Shown: positions 9,813-24,385 of the stretch, piece after piece
Layout of the letters: each line of letters begins with the position of its first letter
Numbering within the stretch: position 1 is the stretch's first letter
Assembly (NCBI GenBank): GCA_949358305.1
Contig: OX442314.1
Location: 16,547,060-16,611,059 of the forward strand
Direction of reading: 5' to 3'
Source of the DNA: Strigamia acuminata
Lineage: Eukaryota; Arthropoda; Chilopoda; Geophilomorpha; Linotaeniidae
Length of the DNA stretch: 64,000 nucleotides
Made by a program: the position numbers and the translations under genes
The notes under the pieces: model-generated
What the model was told of the DNA's origin: nothing
The model's input: only the letters and a program-made list of their open reading frames with translations
Database searches by the model: none

Positions 9813-12800
9813 CAAAAGACTTGATATAGAAAATACACGTTTTTGTTTGAGTTTGTGCCGTGAAATTGAAAAATGAGAAAATGGGATTGCGTATAATAAA
9901 CAAACGGAGGAAAATAAATGGATGCTAAGACGTGTCAATCATTTGTCAACTCACAAAGCATTCAATTTATGTTTGTTTGGTTATTGATTTAGATTGTCAC
10001 GTTGTTGCAAGAAAGTTTGCAAGCGGGTTATGCAATGCAAGTGGATTTAATCCAATATTACAGTTGGGAGATTATTTCTATTTTTATTTTTTATTTTTTA
10101 TTTTTTTTTTTATTGTCGGTGATCGATAGTCGATCAGAAAAAAAAATTGTAAAAACAAATTCGTTTTTTTTTCTTCAGTAATAAACAGTGAAGGAAAATA
10201 AAAATATTTGAAATAGGATTAGGTTGGAAAAGCGTAAGAAATAATTAAATCTGTTTAATTAGATTAATTAATTGGGTTTCCAATAAACTTTTAATACGGA
10301 TTTGTTTTCCTCACTCAGCGAGGACTCGAGATATTGTCGAAGTGTTGTCAGCCATATAAAATTGTCATTAGAATTTCAGACCACTGTAATATTAAGGGGG
10401 GGAAAGTGTCTGCACATGACAGCATTTTGATTTAAGAAGCAATGTGAAACTTGGCACCAAACTTGCACACATCAAGGCGAACGAAGACTGAGGGAGCGGA
10501 AGAAGAATAAGAACGGGGAAAAAAAATTGTTTTTACTTTGGGAAAACCTTTATTATGCCATCAATTCGAAACTTGTTTCATTTCACAGCTCTTCCAAATT
10601 GAATGAAGAATTTTTCTCGTTAAGGACGGGATATTGAGGAAAATTTAAGCTGCATATGAAACACGGCAACATCTCCATTTGCAGCATCGTTGGCGATTTA
10701 ATAGTATACTCGAGCGTAATCTATTGTCTCGTATCGTTTGATAAGTAAGACCGTGGCGGCCATCCATGGACCTATAACTTTAAATTCAACAGCTTACCAT
10801 TCTTCCATTTGCTTTCTATCTGTTGCTCCATGCTCCAATGACAGACTCTGCAATGGAACTGATAACATGCAGCTGTACGTTCAGCACTCTGCGTTCGTTC
10901 TCATCTCTAGGCAGTCATCACGGAGGCCGAGGTGAGGACGTAAATGCCATTAAAGCTGCCTATCTGTGCTTCCCTAGCTTGCTTATTGATTTGCCATTCT
11001 CATTGTCGGCGACATGCAGAATTATATGAAAAAGTTATCTTCTGATACAACTATCACACGCTGGCTGGCCTATCATAGCTTCAATTTCACTTTTTAAAAC
11101 TTTTATTATTTTTATCTGCCATCTAAGTGGATTTGAAACTTTATTTTCAAACTTGATGACAAAACTATATTTGGTTTACTCTTGGCGGTGTCAAAACTCT
11201 AAAAGCTGCGCGGCGCTCTTTCAACTTTGTTGTGCATTTATCAAGTTTCAGGTTTGAATCGAAACGGGAGCCTGAATTTTTTTTTATTTGTTATTTTAAA
11301 ATGTTTCTTTTATTTTTGGCTTCGGGTGTTGCAATGCAAGTTTGCAGAACAAGTTGTTTTAAGTTTTTAATTTGATGTTGCGTCGGAAAGAAGTTTTTAA
11401 TTTGTTTAAGTATGAGTAAAATTCTAGGAATCCATTCGTCTACTTTGAATGAAATTTGTTTGGGCAGGGATGGTGCGCTGGAGTTCGGTAACGAGTTGGG
11501 CAGTTAATCGATTACGTTTGTTCCTCTGTTTCGTATTTTTACCACGAGGGTTAATATTGTATGACCTTTGACTTGAACTTGCAGCAATGTGAACATTTGT
11601 CCACATATCTTCGCCCAACAACTTTAGATTTTTTTATTTTTTGAGTTTTCGACTTGAAAAGTTGAGGCAATTGCAGGGATTTAGATTCTCATTAATCAAA
11701 AATCGTTTGTTTGCTTCAGGATTTATTATTTTGACGTGTGGAAATTGATATTGATGCGAGCGAGGCGACTAATTGAGAGATTAGCGATCTTTTGTGCCGC
11801 ATCATTGCGGGTAGTAATAAAAATTTAAATTCAGAAATGTTTGCATAAACAGATAAAAACGTTCTGGTTTCCAGACGCGAGAAATGTTGTCGTTGTCGGA
11901 GGAATCGTAATATTGTTTTATTTGATAAAAAAAAAGAGAAAAGAAGAAAAAAAGCCAGATTTCTTGAATGTTTCAATCTTTTAGCAGCCGGAAGGAACGG
12001 CTGAATGCGAAATATGCCACGTAAATTGTACATTTACCAGAATAAAATTGACTGTCAATTCACTAAGTGACATACATGAGATTTTGAAGGGAGAAAAAAT
12101 TTGCGAATTGTATAACGTAAAAGTCAATTTTCGAGCCACATGCATTTCCACAGTGGATGCAGCTACTTTAAGTTGGCAGAATAGAAAATTCAATATTCCT
12201 CATACACTGACCTGTTTCAACCAGACAGTTTTCAATTTGGCTGACATTCTCAAATACTCAACAAGCCTACTTTTTCTATTTCCCTTTCTTATCCTCCCTT
12301 CGAGCTGGCCGAAAGAGGAAATGGTTCACAGATTTATTCTTCATTTGGGAAGGAAAGTTTACGTTTATTATTTTTTTTCTTCAAATTAATCTGTTTAGAG
12401 AACAAATCCTGATGACACATAATTTACAATCAATGGCCAAGCACTCCCAAGGACACATGTGTTTAATAATTTGTGTCTTGTTGTTGTTTTGGGATTAAAT
12501 TAAAGACAGGAGGATGTGGCTGATGAAATTTGATGGCTTCATTAAAATTTAATTTTATCAAAAACAACACAAAACTTTAAAGCATTTTTTTTTTTCCTTT
12601 TTTTTTTTTTATTTTATTTTTTTTTAATTTTTGGCTGCTGCACAAACATTATCAATAGGCATTTCATTTTAAAATAGATAGTATCATACATTAATATTCT
12701 AATATAACCCCACGTATCTAAATATTTGCATTAGAATATGAGATCTCAATTAGGTCTTCCTGATTTCACATGACTTTTTGGTCATCTTATACAAAAGGCC

Positions 12801-12891
12801 ACCGAATTGTTAACTTTGTCGTTGTTGTCTTGTCAATATTTTAGCACATTTTTAATATTTAACCATTTAGTTTGACTAGTATCGATTGATG
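9813..12891. other. Intergenic region between the convergent 3' ends of SEPSECS and TMTC3
   Basis: Holds the SEPSECS 3' end (AATAAA at 9895-9900) and the TMTC3 3' UTR. Minus-strand AATAAA candidates, seen as TTTATT, lie at 12608-12618 inside a T-rich tract and at 12333-12338. I see no coding sequence; the open frames at 10738-11029 and 11716-12389 have no recognisable protein features. Confidence 0.5.
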
Positions 12892-15800
12892 CTAAGACAT
12901 AGGCAGTTCTTTATCCATTTCGGTAATGTGATACGGATTGTTGTATGATGGTCCTGCTAGTCGTCTTTGTTCCAAAATCCTCCGCACGGTTTGTAAGTGA
13001 TGTTTGATGTAGTCGACATGAGGTGCCATACTGGAAAAATAAATAAAGAAATTTTTTGTAATGTTTTTTTTTATTTTCTTGCTGGACACAATGTATTGGT
13101 GCTTGGCAGCACCACAGCTTTAACAATATTAAGCAAAAGGTATTAAGTTTCTCTGTCTGCTGCTGGAATGTTGTGATTGGTTTGCAGAGATTGTGATAAG
13201 AGAGAAGGGAGATCACTCGACAGATGAGGCGTGGAATGAGCGGAGAGGAAATCTCCTGAATATTCACTTGGTACAACTTGTTTAGATGCATTCTATTATA
13301 GATTGGCTGTTGACTGTTTGAAGAGGATGAGGTAAACACGCTGCGTTTATTTTCTATCGACTCGGCGAGGATATAACGTGGGGAAATTAAACATTTGTGG
13401 TGTGCTGCTGATTTATTCCATTTCTACTGCTATATTAATTCGAAAAATTTAAATTTATATCCAATAACCTAAAAAAAAAATCAAACTATGCCAACCCAAC
13501 CAAGAAAGTGATTGAATTAAATTACAGCCCAAATTTTATTTAGAAATTTTTATATATATAAAAGCGGGAACTGTTGAGTTGGTTTGATAGTAAATTTAAT
13601 TTCTTTTTCTTTATGTTGCGCGTAATTTAGATGTGGGTGTGCTTTTGTCATCCATTGGGAGAATTCCTTTTGAATGGGAACGCAGGTGTAGAAGAAGATG
13701 ATCCACCATCAAGTTGAAGCCGGTGTTCGTATTATGGCTTAAGCCCAAAGGGCCTAGTAGGGGTTGGGTTCGTTGTTGAAAAATTTTGTGGGGAACCTTT
13801 TCAAGCACTTTGCTAAGATGGTAACGCTAGTTTTGGGCCTTGGGGGTATTTTTATGTTACACGTTAAAGAATCCTTTTAAGTTAGGAGGGTGGTGCTTTG
13901 AGCTTTTCGTTGGACTTTTATTACACCTTTTAGCCGAACAATTGTCATTTTCAATGATAAATTATTATTATAATTTATTTTACCGCCTTATTTCATCAAG
14001 TGCAATATGGTTGCTATTATTTATGTTTCTGTTAAATGTAGCACAATGCCCGCTACTTTCCTGATTGTTTTCCACCAACTTTGAACATTCCTTGGTGGGA
14101 GGAAAGAAAGTATTCGGTTTGGTTGCAATTGCAAGCACCACTTTTTCAACATTTTTGTTTCCCTTTCGTTGTGTTGCAATTTATGTTGCGTGTTTTATTG
14201 TTTCTTGATATTTTTTCCCCCTTCAACTTTAAGTGCGACTTAAATGGAATGTCATAAAATGGACTTGACGGAAATTTTAATTTAATTATGTGCTTATGTA
14301 CTTATCAATTACATATTTATAACACTGCGGAAACATTAGGTGCGTTCAAATTGGTTAAGCAAATACTTAAAGCTTACTTAATGAATAAAAATAAATGAAG
14401 TAAATGACTTAATTGAATGCTTCTAAATGAAATATTAATATTACTAATGCGCGGGCTTGTGCGCAGATGACATATGAGAACATTGAAACATTGTTGTTAT
14501 GTAAAAATCATCGTATCTGGTAGTGAAAACGAGGTTATCAACATTTAAGTGGATTTATCTTACCCAATTTGAACGCGCCTATTGTGTTTTTATTGAATTA
14601 AGAATTTGGTGATATGTTGTGCAAGTTTGAGGTACGGTGCAGGCTTTTTCTGAATGTTGAAAGCCTGGTTCACACTTGCGGATACGCCGCGGAATTGTTG
14701 CATCCGGGGTTTGTTACAATGAGCTGTGATTGGCTGCGGGAAAAAAATCGCGCGGAAAAATAGAAATATTTCCTATTTTTCCGCACGATTTTTTTCCGCA
14801 GCCAATCACAGCAAACCCCAGCTGCAACAATTCCGCATGTGTGAACCAGACTTAATGAGAGACTGGAGACTGGATCAGTGATATTTACAAATTTGGAGAT
14901 GAAAGAGAAAGTGCAGCAACACGAGTCACAAGGATATTCAGTGTGAGCAACGAACTTTTAGTAAAAAAAAGAAATTTTAAATATTAAGGTTGTTAAAAGG
15001 TTTGTACGGCACATTAAAATTGAACAGCGAACTAATGCGACTGTTTTTAAGCAAAGTCGCTGCATTTAGGGAAATAACCACAGAAAATCAATTTGCCTAC
15101 GTGCAGTTTTCATCTCAACACACTATACAACACAAACAATAGGACTGACAGTTTTCGGTGATGATTCGAAGTATTGTGGCCTTTTTTGGACAGAGTTTTG
15201 ATTTAGTGGGCGCAGTGCAGTGTCAGGTGATTTCTCAGACAGGAGGCTTTTTGCGCCAGGCGAAATACTTAAGTTTCTAGCCAGCAGTCTTCTCAAGACT
15301 TGGCTGAAACCCTGGCCAACAAATTTATGCTCTGCTTTATTAACGACTCAACCAGCGAGGAGTTGTTGTCAATCTGTACACGTGGAAAGCTATTTCACCA
15401 ACTGAGATTAAGTGTTATCAGACTGCATGAAGGGAGAGCCAGAAACAGGAAATTCAGTAGTGAATTTGATTAGATTTCGTGTGTTAATTCGGCGTATAGT
15501 TGATATAATTGTGTATGGTAAATGCAATGAAACAGTGAAGGGAAAACCGAGGAAAGCAGCTGTAAAAAGCCAAGACACACGAGACACTTGTTTTATTGGA
15601 GTGTGCATGCGTGTTTTTCGGGAGTAAAAGTCGTGTCAGCGGCTGCTAGCACTTTCGAAAACTAGGGAGCGCTTTCAAGACTGTTAGTTGGCTGTGTTGG
15701 TATGGCCTGTTAAACGGAGATGCATTTTTGTGGCTTTGTAAATGATTGATTTGAGCGTGCGGGTTGATGTTTAGACGCTCGGTGTACTCGGATTACCGGC

Positions 15801-18800
15801 GTATGTAAACTTGCAGCAGTTTATTTATTTATTCGCAAAAAAGGCCAGAACGGGTTTATTCGCTGAACACAGATAAATTAAATGTGATTTTTCAATACTG
15901 CTTGAAGAAAAAAAATTCGGATTTAATCGGAAGAAGTGTAAAAAAGATTAAAATACTGTAGGTATTTTTGTTTATTTTATTTTATTTTATTTGTTTTTGA
16001 ACCCGTTTTTTTTCTTTCAAATCAATGCCAAATGCGAACAACTATGGCCACTTAATGAAATTTGCAGTTCGCGTCAATCGCGAACCAGCCTTCATCCTGG
16101 CATAAAATGTCAGCGAGCAGAGTAACAAAAGGCTTTGATATTAGAAATTTATTACTTAATGCCGAGGGAAAATGCCCTGGTAGCAAATTTTTTTATCACT
16201 GGTTCCCTGGCACCAGATTTTTTTTCCTTTCCTTTTTTTTTTTTTTTTTTTTTTCCTTTCTTTAGGGGTTTCTCCTGTCAGCACATGGAATATTTACAGA
16301 ACAATTAGCAAAAATGTGATAAACGATAATTAATTTCAAATTTGCACTTGATGAGCTGAATCATCTAAATTTTCGAGATGATTTGCATATTTATAAGCTG
16401 TGAAGGTGTAAATCATTATTTTTCTATCGGAAAATTAGACATAAAATGCCTTTGGTGGTGTATAATTTATTGTTTTATGTGTATCCGCATTTGTTATGCA
16501 CATGTTTGAGGAATAAATTGCCTTTACCTGACTGCTCTTACAAAACACTGCTCCGCAGCTTCCAGGTCACCTCTCTCGACGTATATTACACAGAAATTGT
16601 GATGTCCTTGGATATGATTTGAGTCGAAAGCAAGAACGCGACGATAACACTGTAACATCAACAACACATTTAGTTTGTTTATACTGCATTCGTAAATTGG
16701 AGATGGAAAAACACTAACCTGTTCTGCCGCGTCTAGATCACGTATGTTATTGACATATATATCTCCTAGTAAAATGAGTCCTTTAATGTGATCTGGATGG
16801 TTCTGCGAGAAAAACAGAAATGGGAAAAAAATTATAAAATGTCATTTGTAGTTTTAGTTCCTTTTCCCAAAAGAAAAATTGAAACCAATGCACATTTTAT
16901 GTGCTTACTGATGATACCTTTAATAGTTGATGAAGAAAGGGAGCTGCCTCGAGAGGTTTCTTTTTGTGAGATAGGAGAAGCGCTAAATTATAAAGGGCAC
17001 TTCGGAAATCTTCTTGTGCCTGTTGAGAGTAAAAATTCAGTCCCAACTCGTTACAGAGAAAGAAAGAAAGAAGTCGGTAAACAATATTTTTTAACATAAA
17101 TTTTGTCGGTTTTTTAAAAAAAAAAAACATTTGTTACAAGAAACTCGCTGTGTGGAAAAAAAAGCAAGTAAGATTTTTACATATCGTTTTATTTTGTTAA
17201 CAAATTTTTATGTAACGATCATCAGCTATAGCCAGCAGCCATGATCAATAGCCGGTTGGAAAAGCTTTTGGAGTTTGTGTAAACATCTAAGCAAATGGGT
17301 AGTTTTGCGAGCGCTTTTGTGCATCAAATATGATGTATTATAGCGATTTATATGGAGAGATGATGACTGCAACTAAAGGACTATTTAATTCGAGTATTTT
17401 AAATGTATTTTTAATGTTTAAATCACTTAAACATTGTTTATAGTTTGAAATTTTATGGGAAAACTATGCTTTAAATTTATTTAAACGACTTTTTGAGTAT
17501 GATATGTTGGAAAAATTCGTTATAACGAGTTTGGGTTGTAACAAATTTAATTTTTGATTTTTTTGTTAAAAAATATATAAAATGATTGGTTGGATTTAAA
17601 AATTGAAAATTACTTGTACGGCTTTTCGAAGCCATCTTTCCGCATTTTCTAAGTCGTTGTCGTCTATTGCTAGCATTCCTAAATTCAAGTAAACTTTTTC
17701 ATTTCCATGTCCTTTTTCTATCATCCGAAGTAACCTAAAGCAAACGAGAAAGGAAATTTTAATAATAAAGGAAGAACCATTCTACGAAATAATTGGACAA
17801 ATGAAACATTAATCAACTTTTTCCCTTAACTTTTTAAAAATATATCTATTTGACCTGTAGCATTACATTATTTAGAGAATGCGCAGAAACTAATGTTATT
17901 ACTTTTTTAAATTGCAACCCGAATTAAGACTAATTAATATTTACCTTTGGTGTGCCGTTTTTCTCATCTCAGCGTTACCAGTTTCCTGAATTAGAATTGC
18001 AGAATTCATCAGAGCTTCCTAAAAATAAATAATTAAATAAAACGCTAAATCCCATTGCCTCACTGTGTGATAATCCCACTCACAAACACGAAATGACAAT
18101 GACTTTTACTGTTAGATAACTATATTTTTAAATTTAATTCTAAATATTTGAAATGTGCCGGAATGGCTGCGCTATTTTCAGTTATAGTGGAAGCTCCGTT
18201 AGAGTTACGAGTTTTCATGAGGGAAAAGTACTAAATATGTAATTATTTCATTTCTTGACGGGTTGGGAATGCAAACTGTATCAAAATTTGAGCAAAAGTA
18301 ACTGCTAGACAGTACGATTTGCCAATTAAGGATGAAAAATATATATCTATATTTATTTGGTGGGAAAATCGACTTACTTTATGGTCGGGGTCAAATTCCA
18401 GTGCTTTATTAAGGTAAGCCAATGCTTCGGTTGCTCTGCCTTGCTCCCACGACACCACGCCCAGCTTTAAGTTCAAGAAAAGGGGTTACGGTTTATGAAT
18501 CTGTCTTACTTCCAAATGAGTTAATTTAATGAGAAAAAAAAATATTTAAAATTATAATCTTACGTTATAATAAATATCAGGATTTCTACTGTCATATCTG
18601 AGCGCCGTTTCATAAATTTCCTGCGCCTCTTTTGTTCTGCAAATAAATTTATTCATCACATTTAAAATGGCCGTGCTGAAAATTGCTAGTGATAGATTTG
18701 CTATGTAAGATTACCTGTTCATTTTAATTAGAATATCACCACGGTTTATGTATGCATGTGTGTAATCGGCTCGCATTCGAATGACTTGTAGATACAACTG

Positions 18801-21800
18801 TAATGCAAGGAGGGAGACTTTAATTTTTTTTTCTTTTCTTTTTTAAATTTGATGGTAATTAGAGGCGATTTTGGAAATTAAAAATGTGATGTGATGACAG
18901 AATCTAATTTCTAAGGTTCTTACAGCATCAGCTTCTTCCAGCCTCGAATCATTTTTGGAAATGAGACTGGCGAGATTGGTGAAAACAGTCAGGTAATGAG
19001 GTGCTATTTTTGTGTAATAAGATTCCCCCGGTCTCGGCTTTGGTAATAAGTCTTTGGCCTATTTTGAACGAAAAAAATTTTAATTTAAATTTGAAAAAAA
19101 AAAAAAACATTAAATAATAATATTTAAAAAAAAAAAAAAAATCAAAATTATTACTTTGCTAAATGTTGATTCAGCTTCTTCGTACATTTTTAGATTGTTA
19201 TAGAGACGACCCATGTTTATATAAGCAGTTACATCGTCTGGTTGAACACTTAAAAATTCATTTTAAGAAATATATATTTTTTTTATAGTGATAAAAAATG
19301 TAAAAATAATAGGTAATTTAAATACATACACGCTAGCTTGGTGAAAGTACTGCAATGCCTCTTCGTATTTGCCCACATTCTCTAATGTGTGTCCCACATT
19401 GTTGTAAAGTTTGGCATTCCTTTGATTCACCCGAAGACTAGCCATGAAAATCGAATATTCAGATTCCCTAAGAGTATGAGAAGCGAGAGAGAGAGAAAGA
19501 AAGAAATAAGTAAATATTGATTGAAAATTTTTCTAAATCCTATTAAGCGTAAATCATTTGTTATTAATGGATCTGTGACAAAAGACATATATCGAGTGTT
19601 TCCTTTCATTTTTTCTTTTATCTCTCTTTTGACGACTTGAAAAACTAATGCGTCGCAGCTGTAATGGGCAGTGAGGCTTGACTTCGACCCGAGAAAAAAA
19701 CAGTAGGAACCATTTGGCGAAGACAAAGTGTGTCAAAATGTGATCACGCCTCTGTCGGATGTGGATGATGTACTGATTTGACAATTTATACATCATATCT
19801 ACTCAGTGGAAAAGATCCCTTCCCCGTGAAAGTGGGACAGAGAGAGAGAGGAAAAAAATTCTTTTCACATTCCACGCTGTGATATTTCCGCATCTGATGT
19901 AATTCTGATAGGAGAGTTGAGTGCCAAATTGACTATATCTCACTATGCTGATGATGTCACATGGAGCCGGAATTTTCAAAAGGCTGTCATGAGATTGGCT
20001 CTACAGATAGAGGCGTTCAAACTCGAGAAACACTGCGGTCAATAGATTTGATAACGATTGCATAAACAAAGTTTTGGCATTGTACGCGTTGAATGACAAT
20101 TTGAGATGCACGATACTTGGAAAGAGAGAGAGAGAGAGAGAGAGGAGGTTATATATATTTTTTCATTTTTTATTTTTTTTATTTTTTATAACTTTTGATG
20201 ACAGCATTTCACTAACATTGTAAAGATCCCTGACATCTAGTCCTACTCAGGTTTCACATCATGGCGAAGGTCTTATTCTTCGAGATAGGCAGATTTTCTC
20301 TTGCTCCGTGCACTCTAGGGCATCATCACAACTCTCTCTCTGTGTTTTACACTGACTAGCCATTTTCCATCTTCAGTGCGGCACGCAATCACACAAAGAT
20401 CTCATTCGACTATTTTTACGTCCATCTTTATGGTCCCAATGCTCTCTCATTAGCATTTTTCCTTTTCTTCCCTGTACATCACCACTTACATCAACAACAT
20501 CTTTAGAATATCTTAAAATTGGTATATAAAAAAATGTCATTTTTCTTGCAGAAATATAAAAAATAGAATAAAACATAGACGGTGTTGTATAAATTAGATG
20601 ATTAGAAATCGTTACTCACCAGTCCAAGTTGCGAGTTAGTGTCTTGGATGCGTGCATAAGCATTAAAAACAGCAGGCCTATCCACAGCATCTTTTTATGG
20701 GAGCTGTTTAGTTTTAAAGAAAAACAATCCGAGTATTATTTATTGAATTTGGACATTTTTTATCGACGTGTTTACCTTTTCTGTAGCAAAATATTCCATC
20801 CGTATGCAACTAAAATACAAAACCCCATACTAGGTGTGTACAATGTTCGTTCGGCGATCACAAAGCCAACGGGGAAAAACAGATTGGATGCTGGTAGGAA
20901 TGGAAATACAATGATGGCCAAGCTCTGTCAAATAAATTAAAATCCATAATGCATACTGCAGGAAAGTGCATGTAGCCCCGACCGAATATCCCGGTATTTG
21001 ATGGGATCGGCAAAATTGAAGAAGGTATTAAAAAAAATAATAAATATAAAAAATATATATAAAAAAAAATATTTTTTTTTACTACATATATATATATATA
21101 TATTTTTTTTTTGTTAGTGGTGTGTGCGATAAATAGCAGATGTTTCTTGATTCGATCCAATTTTGGTGGAAAGAAGAGTCGGTTTTAAGTTTAAGTGATG
21201 TACACAATAGTAATTGCACATTTAATTAAATTTGAATTCTTCACAGAATAGGAAATGAGTTTTAATACTGGAGAATTTGATACCGAACACATGCAAGATG
21301 GAGATCAAATGATCTTTTATTACATAATAGCGGAAGGAAGTTAAAGTGAAAATGAACTTTCAAAAAGCCCTAAACAAAAGATAAACTAGCTGAACTTCAT
21401 TTTCTATATTTATTAGACCACTTTATCCGCCCTGACTTTTAGTTTAGACCTTAATCTTTCAGACAGGATGCATAATACAATTAATAGAAGATTAAACTCT
21501 TGGCCACGCAAATCCTATTGGCTTATCGCAGTATTATTTCTCAGTACGCACTTAAGTCCCACGTATACAGTGGGTTTGTCAGATGTGTCACTGGAGACTA
21601 AAAGTTGTTCTTCTGTTATTGGACTGTCAAACTTTGCCCCTTTTACTCTGCGCAAGCGCAAGGAAAACGAACTTCTAAACTCATTTAGTGATAAAAAAAA
21701 AATAAATAAATTAAATGCAAATTACTGTTAGAAACTGCAGCTCGAATTGAGCCACAAAAAAATGTCGTTTGTAAGTTGAAAAATTAAGACTCCTAATTGA

Positions 21801-24347
21801 ATTTTTCATGGTTACATTAATGCACATTTTGCCGCATAGGTCAAGATTAAGCTGGGATATAATCTTGTTATAAAAATTGTAATGTATATACGACTAAATC
21901 TGAGCGAACCTAGTGAAATTGCATTATGAAAAGAGGGGGAAAAAAGAGTAGGAACTTTTGAAATATTAGGATAGCGCAGAATGTTAGTGGAAAGGGCCAT
22001 TCGCTTACAAAGTGCATTATCTCAGGATGGCGCAGTTTTGTTATGGCGTTTTCCTTTATCAAGTGCTGGGCTAGAGCTTAGGTAATTATTTTAAAACCGT
22101 AAATGTTCCGATGGAACAACAGCGCTTTATTGACAGAACATAGATTTAGATACTGAATTCTATCGGTTTTGACAATTTAAACATTTGTTTTAGTACTTTT
22201 AGTTAATTTAAACATTTATTTTAGTGTTTTTGATCAATTTAGACATCTATTTTAATCGTTTTGCTCAATTTAGACATCTATTTTAATCGTTTAGTTCAAT
22301 TTAGACCTGTTTTGTAAATGGCACTGCGTTCAATTAATATCCAGCGCTCTATGAGAGCGTTTACGTATTATAGATGAAGTGGAAAAGGAAGTTCTGGTTT
22401 TGTAAGATTTGAGTCCTTGATTATGATTGTGTACATTGTGTGTTATTGCACGTGAAACGAAACAAATCTTCAGGCAAGTCAAGAATTCAATTCAAATGTT
22501 TTGGACTTTTGATTACTTCTGCGCTTAAAATTAATTACGTTTCTGTGAAAGATGTTTTTTTCACATAACCAAATTACCTGACAGTTTCAGCTGTACTCAA
22601 AACTCCAAACTGAGTTTAAATTCTTTTTTTTTTTTCACTTTCTTTTCGGGATAGAGGGCAAAAAAAAAACTAAAGGAACTGTCAGCTAAAACGATAGGGG
22701 TTTTGAATAGTGAAAAGTCAAGTTAAAATGTGGCTTGTAACAAGGGCAAGCTGCAGAAATCAATTCTTTCATAACATTTTCTTAAAGTTTGAGCTGTCAT
22801 TTTTAAAGTCTGTATTGGATTCCATTTTGCACAAAAACTTATACTCGGTGCAAAAGTTTGTCTCCTGATGTGACCAATTCGACCGTATTGGAAAATGGCA
22901 AGTCACTGAAGCACATAATACAGTCAGCACTGGCAATTCGGTATTACTCCTTGAGGGGTTCTAATATTCAAAGTAAAATATTTCCAGCCGATTGAGCGTG
23001 TCTGCTCAGTTTTCTTATTTTCAGTTCAGAGAACACATGGTCAAATGTAATGCTCTTCGAAAAGACCAATGGAATAAGAAAATAAATTTCTATATATGTA
23101 TATGTCGAGAAACAAATGTAATTGGGCGCAATCACTAACCAGTCGTCGAAGGAAAACACGAACAATGGCCGGGTGTAGTCAATAAAACTATTTAGAAATG
23201 CACGAGTCGGCAAATCGATCGAATTACACAGAGGAAAATGTATAGGCCGCCGAATAAAGAAATTGCCATTCTTTGCTGATATAAATGAAGTTTAGTTAGT
23301 GAAAAAAATAGCTGTGCGAGTGGAATTAAAAGCTTAAGCTTGATGGATTACGCTCCCCAAGGATCACCTTTATAGGAGGATGGTAAAAAAAATGAGAATC
23401 CAAAAGGATTACTATCATATAATTAATGACTTAAACTAACTGCATTGTCACTGGCTAAAAGATCAACTTTTGTTTGCAACAAAAACAAACAAGCTTAAAC
23501 TGAGGTCTTAATTTAGCGCGCTTTCAAAATTTCAATGCCTTGTCACTAATTATTTATGTTTGTTTTCCCTCACACAAGCTAATATGTTTGCTCGCACTTA
23601 GGACTGATTGCTTCATTTTTTTGAAAGTTATTTATTCATTGACAACAAGCGTTTATAGATTTATTTTGAAATGAAAGATGAATGGTAAGAGTTGCAACGG
23701 AGTGGGTGAGCGAGTGTGGATGTGGAGTGAATGGGCACAATCCTTCTAAAAGCTTTAAGAATTAATTAAAATTTGTTGACACATTGAAGCTGTTATGATT
23801 AAGTAATGGGTGCTGCGTGGAGGGAAAATATGATTGCTATTAAATCCTTTGACGAATGACGATCAAGTGCTGCTTGGTATTTCGTTTCGGCCCCTTCCTT
23901 GATCCGTTTTCAAGCACATTCAATTTAGCCACGAGTGTTGAGGAGTTAAAAGTTAATGCAAACTCACGGCGCATGTTGATGACAACTTACCATTAGAACG
24001 ACTGTCGCATGTCGTGTTCGGAAACTGGCAACACGTGCCAGTTTTAGGAAAGATAAATAAAATCCAACAGTGGCCAGATGTCGAGGGTCGAGTGCCGATT
24101 CGAGACAAGGGATGGTGCCCATTGTCCAGTCGCAACATAAATTATGGGGAAAGAGCAAAAGCCACGCGTTGACAGCCAGCAAATAATTGTAGGTCATGTA
24201 GCGGACAGGCGTGGGAGCCACAGCAGACGGGTTGTCGAATCTGCAAAATTAAATTGCATTTAACGGTAACATACGCCGCTCCTAACTGACAACAGACCGA
24301 TTCACACAAGATAAACGAGTGTTATTAAATATGCTCGAATGATTTCT

Positions 24348-24385
<38 letters not shown>

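Larger units (their letters stand above)
13031..16527 (-). other. TMTC3 intron 20 (last intron, 3.5 kb)
   Basis: GT-AG intron between the last two coding exons. It holds the hairpin element at 14661-14853 and a 22-T run at 16233-16254. No nested gene is visible. Confidence 0.85.
20925..23990 (-). other. TMTC3 intron 7
   Basis: About 3.1 kb. It contains a short (TA)n at 21086-21102 and a 31-bp-unit tandem array at 22174-22315. No nested gene was found. Confidence 0.85.
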
